A DNA stretch of 64,000 nt from contig SDAL01000001.1 in NCBI GenBank assembly GCA_004153385.1, positions 744,001 to 808,000 of the forward strand. Direction: 5' to 3'. The notes beneath the pieces are model-generated. The model was not told the DNA's origin, did not search any database, and worked only from the letters and a program-made list of their open reading frames with translations. Both the position numbers and the translations under genes were made by a program. Of this stretch, positions 9,080 through 18,017 are shown piece after piece; the first letter of the stretch is position 1; every line of letters begins with the position of its first letter. This DNA is from Paracoccaceae bacterium. GTDB taxonomy: Bacteria; Pseudomonadota; Alphaproteobacteria; Rhodobacterales; Rhodobacteraceae.

Positions 9080-10171
9080 TTATCGAGTGAGAAGCGACCG
9101 TCCTTCGGAAAACAGATGAAGTTTTTCAGCGTCCGCCCCCAGCGTAACCTCCTGATGACGCAAATCGGAATGCACCCCGGGCAGCTTTGCAATCACGGCT
9201 GGCTGGGCAGGTTCGTGACCGAAATACAGCAATGTAACCTCACCCAGAGCCTCAACAATCTCCACCTTACCGCGATAGACCGGGGCAAGACCGTCGGTCA
9301 CTGGCCTGAGGTCCTCGGGGCGAACCCCGACGTTGACATCCGCCCCTTCGTACATCTGTGAAGTGGCGATGCGCGCCGTCACCACCTCGCCGGAATGAAG
9401 TTTCACGACGGTTTCCGAACCGGTTTGGATGATCGTTCCCGGCAATAAATTCATCTGCGGGCTACCGATAAACTGTGCGACAAATTCGTTTTCGGGGCGT
9501 TCGTACAGTTCGAGCGGCGTACCGACCTGCGCAATCCCCTTGTTTGCCAGAACGACAATTCTTGTAGCAAGGGTCATTGCCTCAACCTGATCATGCGTCA
9601 CATAGATCATGGTGCGATCAGGCATCGCCTCTTTCAACTGGGCAATCTCAATACGCGTTGCCACCCTCAGCGCCGCATCCAAGTTGGAAAGTGGCTCATC
9701 AAACAGATAGACTTTCGGATCTCTGACGATCGCGCGCCCGATGGCCACACGTTGTCGCTGGCCACCTGAAAGCGCTTTGGGAAGACGGTCCAGATAGTCT
9801 GTCAACTGAAGAGAGGCCGCTGCCGCATCCACGGCACGCGCGACCTGCTGCTTTTTCTGCCCTGCCAGTTCCAGTGCAAATGCCATATTCTGGCGCACCG
9901 TCATGTGCGGGTAGAGCGCATAGGACTGAAACACCATCGCAATCCCACGCTGTGCGGGCGGCACATCATTCATGCGCTGCCCGTCGATGGTCAAAACACC
10001 GCCCGATATTTTTTCGAGCCCGGCGATCATGCGCAAAAGAGTGGACTTACCGCAGCCGGACGGGCCAACGAATACAATCAATTCGCCGGCCTTAATCTCA
10101 AGGTTTATGTCCTTGAGAACATTCACATCGCCATAGGATTTCCCTACATTGTTCAGCTGCAGATCGGCCAT
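9080..10171 (-). CDS. aglK: alpha-glucoside ABC transporter ATP-binding protein
   Basis: 363 residues of the MalK/UgpC class. Walker A GPSGCGKSTLL is near residue 37, the signature LSGGQRQRVA is followed by Walker B KVYLFDEPLSNLD, and the switch histidine is in YVTHDQVEAM. A C-terminal TOBE/OB regulatory domain follows from about residue 240. It energises the AglFG permease for uptake of alpha-glucosides delivered by AglE. It starts one base after the aglA stop, so the genes are translationally close. Identification as aglK rests on the gene order aglE-aglF-aglG-aglA-aglK, known from Sinorhizobium meliloti. Confidence 0.9.
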   Translation of the reverse strand: MADLQLNNVGKSYGDVNVLKDINLEIKAGELIVFVGPSGCGKSTLLRMIAGLEKISGGVLTIDGQRMNDVPPAQRGIAMVFQSYALYPHMTVRQNMAFALELAGQKKQQVARAVDAAAASLQLTDYLDRLPKALSGGQRQRVAIGRAIVRDPKVYLFDEPLSNLDAALRVATRIEIAQLKEAMPDRTMIYVTHDQVEAMTLATRIVVLANKGIAQVGTPLELYERPENEFVAQFIGSPQMNLLPGTIIQTGSETVVKLHSGEVVTARIATSQMYEGADVNVGVRPEDLRPVTDGLAPVYRGKVEIVEALGEVTLLYFGHEPAQPAVIAKLPGVHSDLRHQEVTLGADAEKLHLFSEGRSLLTR

Positions 10172-10172
10172 G

Positions 10173-11807
10173 TTAATCCCTTTGCAATATCAGAATACTC
10201 GGCTGCCACGGGCCGAGATGAAGACTGTGATCCGGATTTGGGCGAATTGACCCCATCTCGCCTGCGATCGTCACCCAGTTTCCAGCAGGCACTGTGGCGT
10301 TGATTGGCTGATCGGAGAGGTTGAAATAACACAAGATATCCTCGCTCCCATGGCGGCGCCGGAAAAACAGCAACCCGTTTTCCGCACTGACTTCCATGAT
10401 ATCGCCGATCCGCAGCGCCTTGTGTTGGCGACGAAAGGCAAATGCCTTGCGATAATGGTGAATAAGTGAGGCGCGATCACTATTGGCCGCGTCGGCGGAC
10501 AGGCGCTGATGGGTCGATGAAATTGGCAGCCAGGGTTTGGCACTCGAAAATCCCGCATAAGGGGCGTCTGCTTCCCACACCATTGGGGTACGCGCACCGT
10601 CACGCCCCTTGAATTCTGGCCAGAATTCAATGCCGTAGGGGTCACGCAGATCATCGAACTCCAGCTCTGCCTCTGGCAGACCCAGCTCCTCGCCCTGATA
10701 AACGCACAAGGTGCCGCGCATGCAGACCATCAAGGTCGTATAAAGGCGTGCGGTCGCAGGCGTCAGGTGCCAACGCGAGATATGGCGTTGGACATCATGA
10801 TTGCTGAACGCCCAGCAGACCCAACCGTCATGTGCGACCTCGTCAACCTTATCAAAAACCTCCCTGAATTTCTGCGCAGAAAGCGGCGCATGGCCCGAAA
10901 GGAAATCGAACGCATAGGACATATGCACCTTGTCTTCACCGCTGGTATACTCCCCCAGCAGTTCCAACCCGCGCTGGCTATCGCCGACCTCACCCAAAGC
11001 GGCCGCATTGAATCCATTCATTAGCGTTCGAAGTTTTCGAATGAATTCAAGATTTTTTGGATGGTTTTTATCATAAAGATGTAACTGGTGATTATACGGG
11101 TTTACCTTCGGCGCAGTGCTATCATTGCGTTGCTCAGGCGGCAGCGGCGGGTTATCGCGCAGCTGCTCGTCATGCATGTAGTAATTCACCACATCCAGCC
11201 TGAATCCGTCCACACCACGGTCCAGCCAGAAATGCGCTGTATCCAGCAAGGCTTGCTGGACGTCCGGGTTGTGGTGATTGAGATCTGGTTGCGAGGTAAG
11301 GAAATTATGCAGGTAATACTGCTCGCGCCGCGTGTCCCAGTGCCATGCCGATCCGCCAAACATCCCAAGCCAGTTGTTCGGCACAGTGCCATCCGGTTTC
11401 GGTTCCGCCCAAACATACCAATCCGATTTGGGGTTATCCCGACTGGAACGGCTTTCCTGAAACCAGGTATGCTGATCGGACGTATGGGAAAACACCAGAT
11501 CGATCATAACCTTCAAACCGAGGGCATGTGCTGTCTCGATCACTTGATCAAAATCGGCCAGACTGCCGAACATCGGATCGATATCGCGATAGTCTGCAAT
11601 ATCATAGCCGAAGTCTTTCATAGGCGATGTGAAGAAAGGCGAGATCCATATCGCGTCCGCACCCAAACCAGCGATATGCGGCAAACGCCGGACGATCCCC
11701 AACAGATCGCCGATGCCGTCACCATTGCTGTCTTGATAGCTGCGCGGATAAATCTGATAGATCACCGCTCCGCGCCACCAATCTGCTTCCTTTCGCATGA
11801 CACTCAT
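10173..11807 (-). CDS. aglA: alpha-glucosidase, GH13 family
   Basis: 544 residues, a cytoplasmic oligo-1,6-glucosidase-like enzyme that splits imported alpha-glucosides such as sucrose, trehalose or maltose. GH13 regions are clear: DLVFSHTSDQH (region I), DGFRLDVVNYY with the nucleophile aspartate (region II), the acid/base glutamate in AALGEVGD (region III) and FSNHDVQR (region IV). There is no signal peptide. The start at 11807 has a G-rich Shine-Dalgarno about 8 bases upstream and sits two bases after the aglG stop; an ATG at 11798 is an alternative. Fourth gene of the agl operon. Confidence 0.92.
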   Translation of the reverse strand: MSVMRKEADWWRGAVIYQIYPRSYQDSNGDGIGDLLGIVRRLPHIAGLGADAIWISPFFTSPMKDFGYDIADYRDIDPMFGSLADFDQVIETAHALGLKVMIDLVFSHTSDQHTWFQESRSSRDNPKSDWYVWAEPKPDGTVPNNWLGMFGGSAWHWDTRREQYYLHNFLTSQPDLNHHNPDVQQALLDTAHFWLDRGVDGFRLDVVNYYMHDEQLRDNPPLPPEQRNDSTAPKVNPYNHQLHLYDKNHPKNLEFIRKLRTLMNGFNAAALGEVGDSQRGLELLGEYTSGEDKVHMSYAFDFLSGHAPLSAQKFREVFDKVDEVAHDGWVCWAFSNHDVQRHISRWHLTPATARLYTTLMVCMRGTLCVYQGEELGLPEAELEFDDLRDPYGIEFWPEFKGRDGARTPMVWEADAPYAGFSSAKPWLPISSTHQRLSADAANSDRASLIHHYRKAFAFRRQHKALRIGDIMEVSAENGLLFFRRRHGSEDILCYFNLSDQPINATVPAGNWVTIAGEMGSIRPNPDHSLHLGPWQPSILILQRD

Positions 11808-11809
11808 AT

Positions 11810-12940
11810 TTAGCCCCCTTTCACGGACCCGGCCAAAAGGCCGCGTACAAGATATTTCTGCATCGCAAAAAACACGATAAGAGGGACAGAGATAGAGATG
11901 AAGGCCGAGGCGGCAAGAATTTCCCAGTCACCTCCGCGCGAGCCGAGGAGTTCGCGCAGCACGCCCGTCATCACCAGTTGGTCTTGTGAATTGCCTAAAA
12001 ATACGGTTGCCACCAGAAGATCATTCCACACCCAAAGGAATTGAAAAATCGCAAAACTGGCAAGCGCCGGAAAGCTGAGTGGCAAGATGATCCGGCGGAA
12101 GATTTGAAACTCGGTGGCTCCATCGACCCGCGCGGACTCGATCACTTCTTTTGGAAGGCCAACCATATAGTTGCGCAACAAGTAGATAGCGAGTGGCAGG
12201 CCAAAGGCCGTATGTGCAAGCCAGATGCCCATATACCCTTTTCCCAAACCGATCGCATTGTGCAGCTTCAAAAGGGGGATCAGTGATACCTGCAAAGGAA
12301 CAACAAGCAGCCCCACAACACAGGCGACCAATATTGCGCGTCCGGGAAATTGCATCCAAGCCAACGCATATGCAGCAAACGCGGCCACGAGTATGGGGAT
12401 AACTGTGGCGGGTATCGTTACCGTCATTGTATTTAAAAATGCGCGGCCCAAGCCTTCGGCGGTTACAACCCGGTCATAGTTTTCAAGAGTGAAGTCGGGC
12501 GGCACGGATGTGGTGAGGAAAATGCGCATTCCCCGGCGCCCTTCAAACCGGTTTGAAGACGTTATCCGGTAGCTGCCATCTTCCTGTACTGTGAGCTGCT
12601 GACCCTCATCGACATCCACCACTTCGCCGGGCTGATAGGCTGCTGGCGCGCGTGACGAGATACCCCAACTGGACAGCTTTCCATCCTGAAGCAGATCCCC
12701 CGCAATGACATAGGTGTCGCCCTCGCGGACCTGCGCATCGGCCCCCTCTGCCCGTTTGTAATCTACTGATTGGGTGGCAAATAATGCGTCCCACCAACCG
12801 GATGAGGCAATTTGATCCGCGTTTCTAAAGCTTGAAACCAGTAGACCAAATGTAGGGATGGTCCACAGCACAACCAGACATATAGCGGTCAGGTTGACCG
12901 CCCAAGTGAGCCGCGCCCGTGTGCCCGCGATATTATCCAT
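11810..12940 (-). CDS. aglG: alpha-glucoside ABC transporter permease
   Basis: 376-residue MalG-type permease. TM1 is at about residues 11-33. A long periplasmic stretch (roughly 34-140, containing the repeated polar segments DAQVREGDTYVIAG and VDVDEGQQLTVQEDGSYRI) comes before the five remaining helices. The EAA loop that contacts the ATPase is at ESARVDGATEFQIFRRIILP. The start has GAGGAT upstream. The operon position between aglF and aglA supports the name. The coding region contains a perfect 18-bp palindrome at 12541-12558. Confidence 0.9.
   Translation of the reverse strand: MDNIAGTRARLTWAVNLTAICLVVLWTIPTFGLLVSSFRNADQIASSGWWDALFATQSVDYKRAEGADAQVREGDTYVIAGDLLQDGKLSSWGISSRAPAAYQPGEVVDVDEGQQLTVQEDGSYRITSSNRFEGRRGMRIFLTTSVPPDFTLENYDRVVTAEGLGRAFLNTMTVTIPATVIPILVAAFAAYALAWMQFPGRAILVACVVGLLVVPLQVSLIPLLKLHNAIGLGKGYMGIWLAHTAFGLPLAIYLLRNYMVGLPKEVIESARVDGATEFQIFRRIILPLSFPALASFAIFQFLWVWNDLLVATVFLGNSQDQLVMTGVLRELLGSRGGDWEILAASAFISISVPLIVFFAMQKYLVRGLLAGSVKGG
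12541..12558. repeat. 18-bp perfect palindrome inside aglG
   Basis: CTTCAAACCGGTTTGAAG reads identically on both strands. Its core belongs to the AAASCGSTTT family found through the window and resembles LacI-family operator cores (central CG with A/T-rich arms). A similar core lies in aglF at 13313-13322. Whether a regulator binds here is unknown. Confidence 0.5.
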
Positions 12941-12951
12941 ATTTCAAATCC

Positions 12952-13947
12952 TCAGTTCATCTCGCGGCGCGCATTGCGGATATTCCAGATCATGATCGGA
13001 AGCACCAGAATCATGATCACCAAAGCGATTGCAGACCCCCGTCCGTAGTCAGGCGAGCCGCGAAACATCCAGTCGTACATGAAATTGGCAAGCACCTGAG
13101 TGCCCCATTGCCCGTTCGTCATGACGAAGACGATATCAAACACCTTCAGCACCACGATTGTGATTGTCGTCCAGACCACTGCAATCGTGCCCCATATCTG
13201 CGGCACCTTAATACGGAAAAACAGCTGCCAAGGGTTAGCACCGTCCAAAATTGCAGCCTCGATCGTTTCTTCGGAAATTCCGCGCAGAGCGGCAGACAAA
13301 ATAACCATAGCAAAACCGGTTTGAATCCAGATCAACACAGCCATCAGGAAGAAATTGTTCCAAAACGGAAGCGTTAGCCATGTTTGCGGATCAAATCCCA
13401 TGCCTGTCCAAAGCGCATTGAGAAGACCGATCTGCTCCTGATCCGCACCGCGATAATCATAAACAAACTTCCAGATCACACCTGCACCAACAAAACTGAT
13501 CGCCATCGGCATGAAGATCATGGATTTTGCAAAACTTCCCCAGCGCAATCGGTCAGTGATCTGTGCAACAAGCAAGCCGAAGAAGGTGGAGAGCGACGGC
13601 ACCACCACCAACCACATCAGGTTGTTTAAAATGGACTCACGAAATTTCGGATCACTCGCAAGCCATCGGTAATTGGCCATACCAACCCACTCCGCCCCAT
13701 CGGCATCATGCAAAGAGCGCCAGATGGAATCCGCAACCGGATAGACAAGATAAGTCCCCAAAATCAAAAGCGCAGGCCCCAAAAACAGCCATGGCCTGAT
13801 CAAGTTTGCCCGTTTTATATTACGGCCTGCATGCGCGCCGCGGGCCGGGTACATACTATCAAGAATAAAATTTGATCCCCAAAACCATGTAACACAGGCA
13901 AAAACACCAACGAGAATTGTACCTGCCGCATAGATGAACTGTTCCAT
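12952..13947 (-). CDS. aglF: alpha-glucoside ABC transporter permease
   Basis: MalF-type permease of about 331 residues. It has an N-terminal helix (EQFIYAAGTILVGVFACVTW), a second helix near LIRPWLFLGPALLILGTYLV, a cytoplasmic EAA loop (EAAILDGANPWQLFFRIKVP) and about eight predicted helices. I chose the ATG at 13947 because GGAGGAGG lies five bases upstream; the open frame continues to 13989 but that extension lacks a ribosome binding site. It pairs with AglG. The 11-base gap to aglG indicates one transcript. Confidence 0.9.
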   Translation of the reverse strand: MEQFIYAAGTILVGVFACVTWFWGSNFILDSMYPARGAHAGRNIKRANLIRPWLFLGPALLILGTYLVYPVADSIWRSLHDADGAEWVGMANYRWLASDPKFRESILNNLMWLVVVPSLSTFFGLLVAQITDRLRWGSFAKSMIFMPMAISFVGAGVIWKFVYDYRGADQEQIGLLNALWTGMGFDPQTWLTLPFWNNFFLMAVLIWIQTGFAMVILSAALRGISEETIEAAILDGANPWQLFFRIKVPQIWGTIAVVWTTITIVVLKVFDIVFVMTNGQWGTQVLANFMYDWMFRGSPDYGRGSAIALVIMILVLPIMIWNIRNARREMN

Positions 13948-14002
13948 CAGCCTCCTCCGGATGTGGATCGCGGCGCGCGCACTCGCCACCGCGTAACAGG
14001 CG

Positions 14003-15355
14003 TTATTTCAAGGTGTTCCACTGCTGCTGGATCTGCTGTGCTACGTCACGGGCCGATTTCCCGGATGCATAATCGACCATTCCGGTCCAGAAGGCACCTG
14101 CCCCGATCGAGCCCGGCATCAGATCAGACCCGTCAAAGCGGAAGGTGGTGGCAGAGGTCAAAATGTCGCCCATTTTTTTCAACGTCGGATCACCATACAC
14201 ATCCGCATTCGCTTTCGTGTAAGGGGTCAGAAAACCGCGCTGCGCCATCCATACCTCGTGGGCGATCGGGCTTTCCAGAAACTCGAAAAACGCCGCGTTG
14301 ACGGGATTATCGGTCAACTGTGCAAAGATCGTGCCAGCCCCCAAGACCGGTTGGCCGAGATCCTTATCAGCGTAAGCGGGCAGATAAAAGAAATCGACAT
14401 CTGTGCCGATTTCTACGCCATCCGGGAAGAAAGACGGAATAAAACTGGCTTGTTTATGGAGATAACATTGGGGCGGAAAGTCAAAAAGCCCCTTGGGGCT
14501 ATCCCTGAAATCAATGGATGCGATGGCCTGCGCGCCGCCCGAAACGAAATCGTCCTGACGTGAGAACCAGCCATAATCTTCGATTGCAGCAATCACTTTC
14601 GGATCATCGAAGGGCAGTTCGTTTTTCACCCACGCATCGTAATCTTCGGGCGAATTGTTGCGCAACATCATGTCCTCGACCCAGTCGGTCGCAGGCCAGC
14701 CTGTCGCCCCGCCGGAGCCAAGGCCGATGCACCACGGCGTTTCACCATCTTCGGCGATCTGCTCGGTCAGCGTCTTCAGATCCTCCATCGTTTCAGGAAC
14801 TTCATAGCCGGCATCTTCAAAATTCTCGGGCACATACCAAACGAGCGATTTTACATCAGCTTTGAACGGAAAACCGTACTGATGGGTTTCGCCATCCGGG
14901 CCAAGATAATTCCCATATTGGGCCCAGCTTTCACCGGCTGCGTAATTATCGACAATCCAGTGTTCTGTACCTTCTGCAAGCGGTTTGAGTTGGCCTTTAC
15001 GCGCAAGCTCCGCCGCTAGACCCGGCTGCGGGAATACACCGATATCAGGGGGCGAGCCGGCTTCCGCATCAATAACCACCTGTTGTTCGAAGCTGTCAGA
15101 CCCCGAATAATCCACAGTGATTCCCGTTGCTGCTTCAAAATAATCAATAACACTTTCGACCAAGACACGGTCCTGCCCTAACCAAGGTCCGAAGACGCGG
15201 ATACTCTGTCCGGCAAATTCATCTGATTTCAACGCGTTGTAACTGTCCCAATCAAATCGATCATCGTCGCCTGGTTCGAAAACAAGATCTTGAGAAAGCG
15301 CCACCGATCCGCTCAAGGCGCAGACAGCACAAGATAGTGTTAGTAGCTTCTTCAT
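14003..15355 (-). CDS. aglE: alpha-glucoside ABC transporter substrate-binding protein
   Basis: Periplasmic solute-binding protein of about 450 residues with signal peptide MKKLLTLSCAVCALSGSVALS. The mature domain is of the MalE-like class 1 fold (IRVFGPWLGQDRVLVESVID, YSGSDSFEQQV, GSGGATGWPATDWVEDM). The start at 15355 has GGGAGGA six bases upstream and places the signal peptide correctly; the open frame extends to 15376 but lacks support there. It is the first gene of aglEFGAK. Its promoter region carries one copy of a 14-base inverted repeat 28 bases upstream of the start codon, a likely regulator site. Confidence 0.92.
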   Translation of the reverse strand: MKKLLTLSCAVCALSGSVALSQDLVFEPGDDDRFDWDSYNALKSDEFAGQSIRVFGPWLGQDRVLVESVIDYFEAATGITVDYSGSDSFEQQVVIDAEAGSPPDIGVFPQPGLAAELARKGQLKPLAEGTEHWIVDNYAAGESWAQYGNYLGPDGETHQYGFPFKADVKSLVWYVPENFEDAGYEVPETMEDLKTLTEQIAEDGETPWCIGLGSGGATGWPATDWVEDMMLRNNSPEDYDAWVKNELPFDDPKVIAAIEDYGWFSRQDDFVSGGAQAIASIDFRDSPKGLFDFPPQCYLHKQASFIPSFFPDGVEIGTDVDFFYLPAYADKDLGQPVLGAGTIFAQLTDNPVNAAFFEFLESPIAHEVWMAQRGFLTPYTKANADVYGDPTLKKMGDILTSATTFRFDGSDLMPGSIGAGAFWTGMVDYASGKSARDVAQQIQQQWNTLK

Positions 15356-15382
15356 AGTTTTCCTCCCAGAAATCATACGAAT

Positions 15383-15396
15383 ATGGTCAATCGCTA
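15383..15396. promoter_or_regulatory. candidate regulator site upstream of aglE (copy 1 of inverted pair)
   Basis: ATGGTCAATCGCTA at this position recurs as its exact reverse complement at 15577-15590. The two copies flank the divergent aglE/aglR intergenic region, 181 bases apart. This copy is 28 bases from the aglE start codon, where a repressor would cover the promoter or transcription start. An operator for the adjacent LacI-type regulator is the simplest reading, but neither copy is itself a clean LacI palindrome. Confidence 0.55.
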
Positions 15397-15454
15397 TGCC
15401 AAGTTCACCTTGTTCCCTCTTGTGAGGCAGGGTGCGTCGCTAAAAATATATCCT

Positions 15455-15468
15455 TCAAGGTACCTTGA
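15455..15468. promoter_or_regulatory. 14-bp perfect palindrome in the agl intergenic region
   Basis: TCAAGGTACCTTGA is a perfect inverted repeat lying between the two ATGGTCAATCGCTA copies. It has a central TA rather than the central CG of LacI operators, so it may belong to another regulator or be chance. Confidence 0.35.
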
Positions 15469-15576
15469 TAGCTCAGGAGCCTCCCCGCTCCTCCCACCGG
15501 TGCAACATAACTCTACAGGTATTTTTACAATTCAACGGCTTTCGCAGGCAGGTTGTCAATGGAAGAACTCTCGTCT

Positions 15577-15590
15577 TAGCGATTGACCAT
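15577..15590. promoter_or_regulatory. candidate regulator site (copy 2 of inverted pair)
   Basis: TAGCGATTGACCAT, the exact reverse complement of 15383-15396, lies 48 bases upstream of the aglR start codon. Two identical sites in opposite orientation on either side of a divergent promoter region would suit a DNA-looping repressor. A weaker similarity (CATAGCTTGACG) follows at about 15605. Confidence 0.55.
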
Positions 15591-15638
15591 TACGCTATCT
15601 TCACCATAGCTTGACGATATCCAAAGCGGTTTGAACCT

Positions 15639-16676
15639 ATGACATTGAAAGATTTAGCCAAGCTTCTGCAGCTTTCACCCACTACCGTCAGCCGTGCGTT
15701 GAACGGCTACACTGAGGTGAGCGAGGCCACACGATTGCGGGTGGCAGAAGCGGCGAAGACCCATGGCTATCAGCCGAATGTTCAGGCGCGCAAACTTGCG
15801 ACCGGTCGCGCCATGGCCATCGGTCATGTGATCCCACTGAGCCAAACCCACGAGATGGTAAATCCGACCTTCACAGATATGCTTTCAGGTGCCGGAGAGA
15901 TTTATGCGGCACAGGGCTATGACATTCTAATGGCGATGGTGCCAGAGGCTGACCAGGAGGCAACCTATCGAAGCATGGTGCGCAAGCGCACTGTAGATGG
16001 TTTCATCGTTCATGGCGCACAGGTCGATGATCGGCGCATTGATCTGTTGCGCGAATTGGGCCTGCCGTTCGTGGTTCATGGGCGCGCGGGAGAGAACACG
16101 GATGCATATTCTTGGGTAGATGCCGATCACTATCGCGGTTTTCGCCGCGCGACAGAGCATTTGCTGGCACTCGGGCACCGGTGTATCGCGCTGGTCAACG
16201 GGGTCGAGACGATGGATTTTGCACACCGTCGGCGCCAAGGTTTCGAAGCCGCATTCATTATGCAAGGGCTTCCGGTACCACATCAATATATGACGTCAGG
16301 CGAGATGACGGAGCATCAGGGATATGACGCCGCTGCCGAAATGCTCAGTTGGGCCGACCGTCCCACAGCAATCGTCACCTCATCGTTGATCTCGGCCATG
16401 GGGGCCAGACGGGCGATTGAGGAGGCGGGCGAGGTCATGGGCAAAACCATCTCTGTGATTACCTTCGACGACGAGATCGGATTTCTGAAAAACGGCTATA
16501 AAACTCCGATGTTTAGCGCCATGCAATCGCCCGTTCGGGTCGCTGGCAGACGGGCCGCACAAATGTTGATCGACCAGATAGAAACGCGGGATTTTGCGCC
16601 GCGTCGTGTTCTGCTCGAACCCGTTTTGTTGCTGGGGCCATCTTGCGGCCCCGTTGCCCTTCACGACCAAAATTAA
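15639..16676 (+). CDS. aglR: LacI-family regulator of the agl operon
   Basis: 345 residues. An N-terminal helix-turn-helix (TLKDLAKLLQLSPTTVSRALNG, residues 2-23) and hinge helix (QARKLATG) are followed by a periplasmic-binding-like sensor domain. It is divergent from aglE and is likely to repress aglEFGAK and perhaps its own operon with the glucosidase and glucokinase genes. No convincing Shine-Dalgarno precedes the ATG; instead AAAGCGGTTT at 15623-15632 ends seven bases upstream. It is followed by the GH1 gene after nine bases. The aglR name is by synteny with rhizobial agl clusters. Confidence 0.85.
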   Translation: MTLKDLAKLLQLSPTTVSRALNGYTEVSEATRLRVAEAAKTHGYQPNVQARKLATGRAMAIGHVIPLSQTHEMVNPTFTDMLSGAGEIYAAQGYDILMAMVPEADQEATYRSMVRKRTVDGFIVHGAQVDDRRIDLLRELGLPFVVHGRAGENTDAYSWVDADHYRGFRRATEHLLALGHRCIALVNGVETMDFAHRRRQGFEAAFIMQGLPVPHQYMTSGEMTEHQGYDAAAEMLSWADRPTAIVTSSLISAMGARRAIEEAGEVMGKTISVITFDDEIGFLKNGYKTPMFSAMQSPVRVAGRRAAQMLIDQIETRDFAPRRVLLEPVLLLGPSCGPVALHDQN

Positions 16677-16685
16677 GAGGTTTTG

Positions 16686-18017
16686 ATGCTTCCAACGCGG
16701 TTTGATTTTCCCAAGAACTTTATTTTCGGGGCGGCGACCTCGTCCTATCAGATCGAGGGGCACCAGTTTGGCGGCGCAGGGTCCACGCATTGGGATAGCT
16801 TTGCCAGCGCCCCCGGCAATACGGCCTTTGGCCAGAACGGTGCGGTCGCATGCGATCATTATCATCGCTGGCCGGAAGATCTGGACTGGATCGCCGCCGC
16901 AGGATTTGACAGCTACCGTTTTTCCACATCCTGGGCCCGGATTATGCCCGACGGCCGCACACTCAATCCAGAGGGGATGGATTTTTATGACCGGTTGGTT
17001 GATGGCATGCTGGAACGGGGGCTGAAACCCGCCCTGACACTGTATCACTGGGAACTTCCCTCTGCGCTGTCCGATAAGGGCGGATGGCAAAACCGCGACA
17101 CAACGGCCCGTTTTGCGGATTACACCACGCATGTGGCACAAAAGCTGGGCGACCGTGTGTGGTCTTGGGCCCCTGTGAACGAGCCCTGGTGTGTCGCATG
17201 GCTATCGCATTTTCTGGGACACCACGCTCCGGGATTGCGTGACATCCGCGCAGCCGTTCGCGCGATGCATCACATCACCCTGGCCCATGGACGCGCAGTC
17301 GAGGCCCTACGTGCTGCTGGCCGGCACACTGTGGGGGCTGTCTGTAATTTCGAATATAGCCTGCCGGCAGATGACACCCCTTCTGCCGCAAAAGCCGCCC
17401 AACTTTATGATGCGATCTACAACCGATTTTTCATCGGCGGAATGATGAAAGGGCGCTACCCTGACCTATTGATGCCGGTTTTCGAGCCGCATATGCCGAC
17501 AAACTGGCAAGATGATATGTCCGTCATCCAGTCACCGCTCGACTGGTTCGGGCTTAATTACTATACGTGCAAACGGATTGCGGCTGATCCGGATTCTGTT
17601 TGGCCGCATCTGAAAGAAGTAAACGGCCATTTGCCCCAAACAGAAATGGGCTGGGAAATTTGCCCCGAAGGACTGTCGCATTTCCTGATCCGTACCGCAG
17701 CAGAATATACCGGCGATCTCCCTCTTTATGTGACCGAAAACGGCATGGCCGGACCGGAGCGCCTGATCGACGGGATATGCGATGATCCCGAACGGATCTC
17801 GTATTATCACCAACATCTGGACGCAGTCCGTCACGCAATCGCCCAAGATGTGAACGTTGCAGGCTACTACGCATGGTCACTCATGGACAATTACGAGTGG
17901 GCATTTGGCTATGAAAAGCGCTTTGGTTTGCTTCACGTCGATTTCGACAGCTTGCAGCGGACCCCCAAGGCGTCCTATCAGGCATGGGCCAACGCATTGG
18001 GAGCGCAAACATGCTAA
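16686..18017 (+). CDS. beta-glucosidase, GH1 family
   Basis: 443 residues, cytoplasmic (no signal peptide). GH1 hallmarks are the N-terminal FIFGAATSSYQIEG, the acid/base glutamate in PVNEPW, LTLYHWELP, and the nucleophile in YVTENG near residue 345, plus WSLMDNYEW near the C-terminus. It hydrolyses beta-glucosides to glucose, which the downstream glucokinase would phosphorylate. The ATG at 16686 has AGAGG seven bases upstream; a TTG at 16683 is less likely. It sits between aglR and glk, so the cluster handles both alpha- and beta-glucosides. Confidence 0.92.
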   Translation: MLPTRFDFPKNFIFGAATSSYQIEGHQFGGAGSTHWDSFASAPGNTAFGQNGAVACDHYHRWPEDLDWIAAAGFDSYRFSTSWARIMPDGRTLNPEGMDFYDRLVDGMLERGLKPALTLYHWELPSALSDKGGWQNRDTTARFADYTTHVAQKLGDRVWSWAPVNEPWCVAWLSHFLGHHAPGLRDIRAAVRAMHHITLAHGRAVEALRAAGRHTVGAVCNFEYSLPADDTPSAAKAAQLYDAIYNRFFIGGMMKGRYPDLLMPVFEPHMPTNWQDDMSVIQSPLDWFGLNYYTCKRIAADPDSVWPHLKEVNGHLPQTEMGWEICPEGLSHFLIRTAAEYTGDLPLYVTENGMAGPERLIDGICDDPERISYYHQHLDAVRHAIAQDVNVAGYYAWSLMDNYEWAFGYEKRFGLLHVDFDSLQRTPKASYQAWANALGAQTC

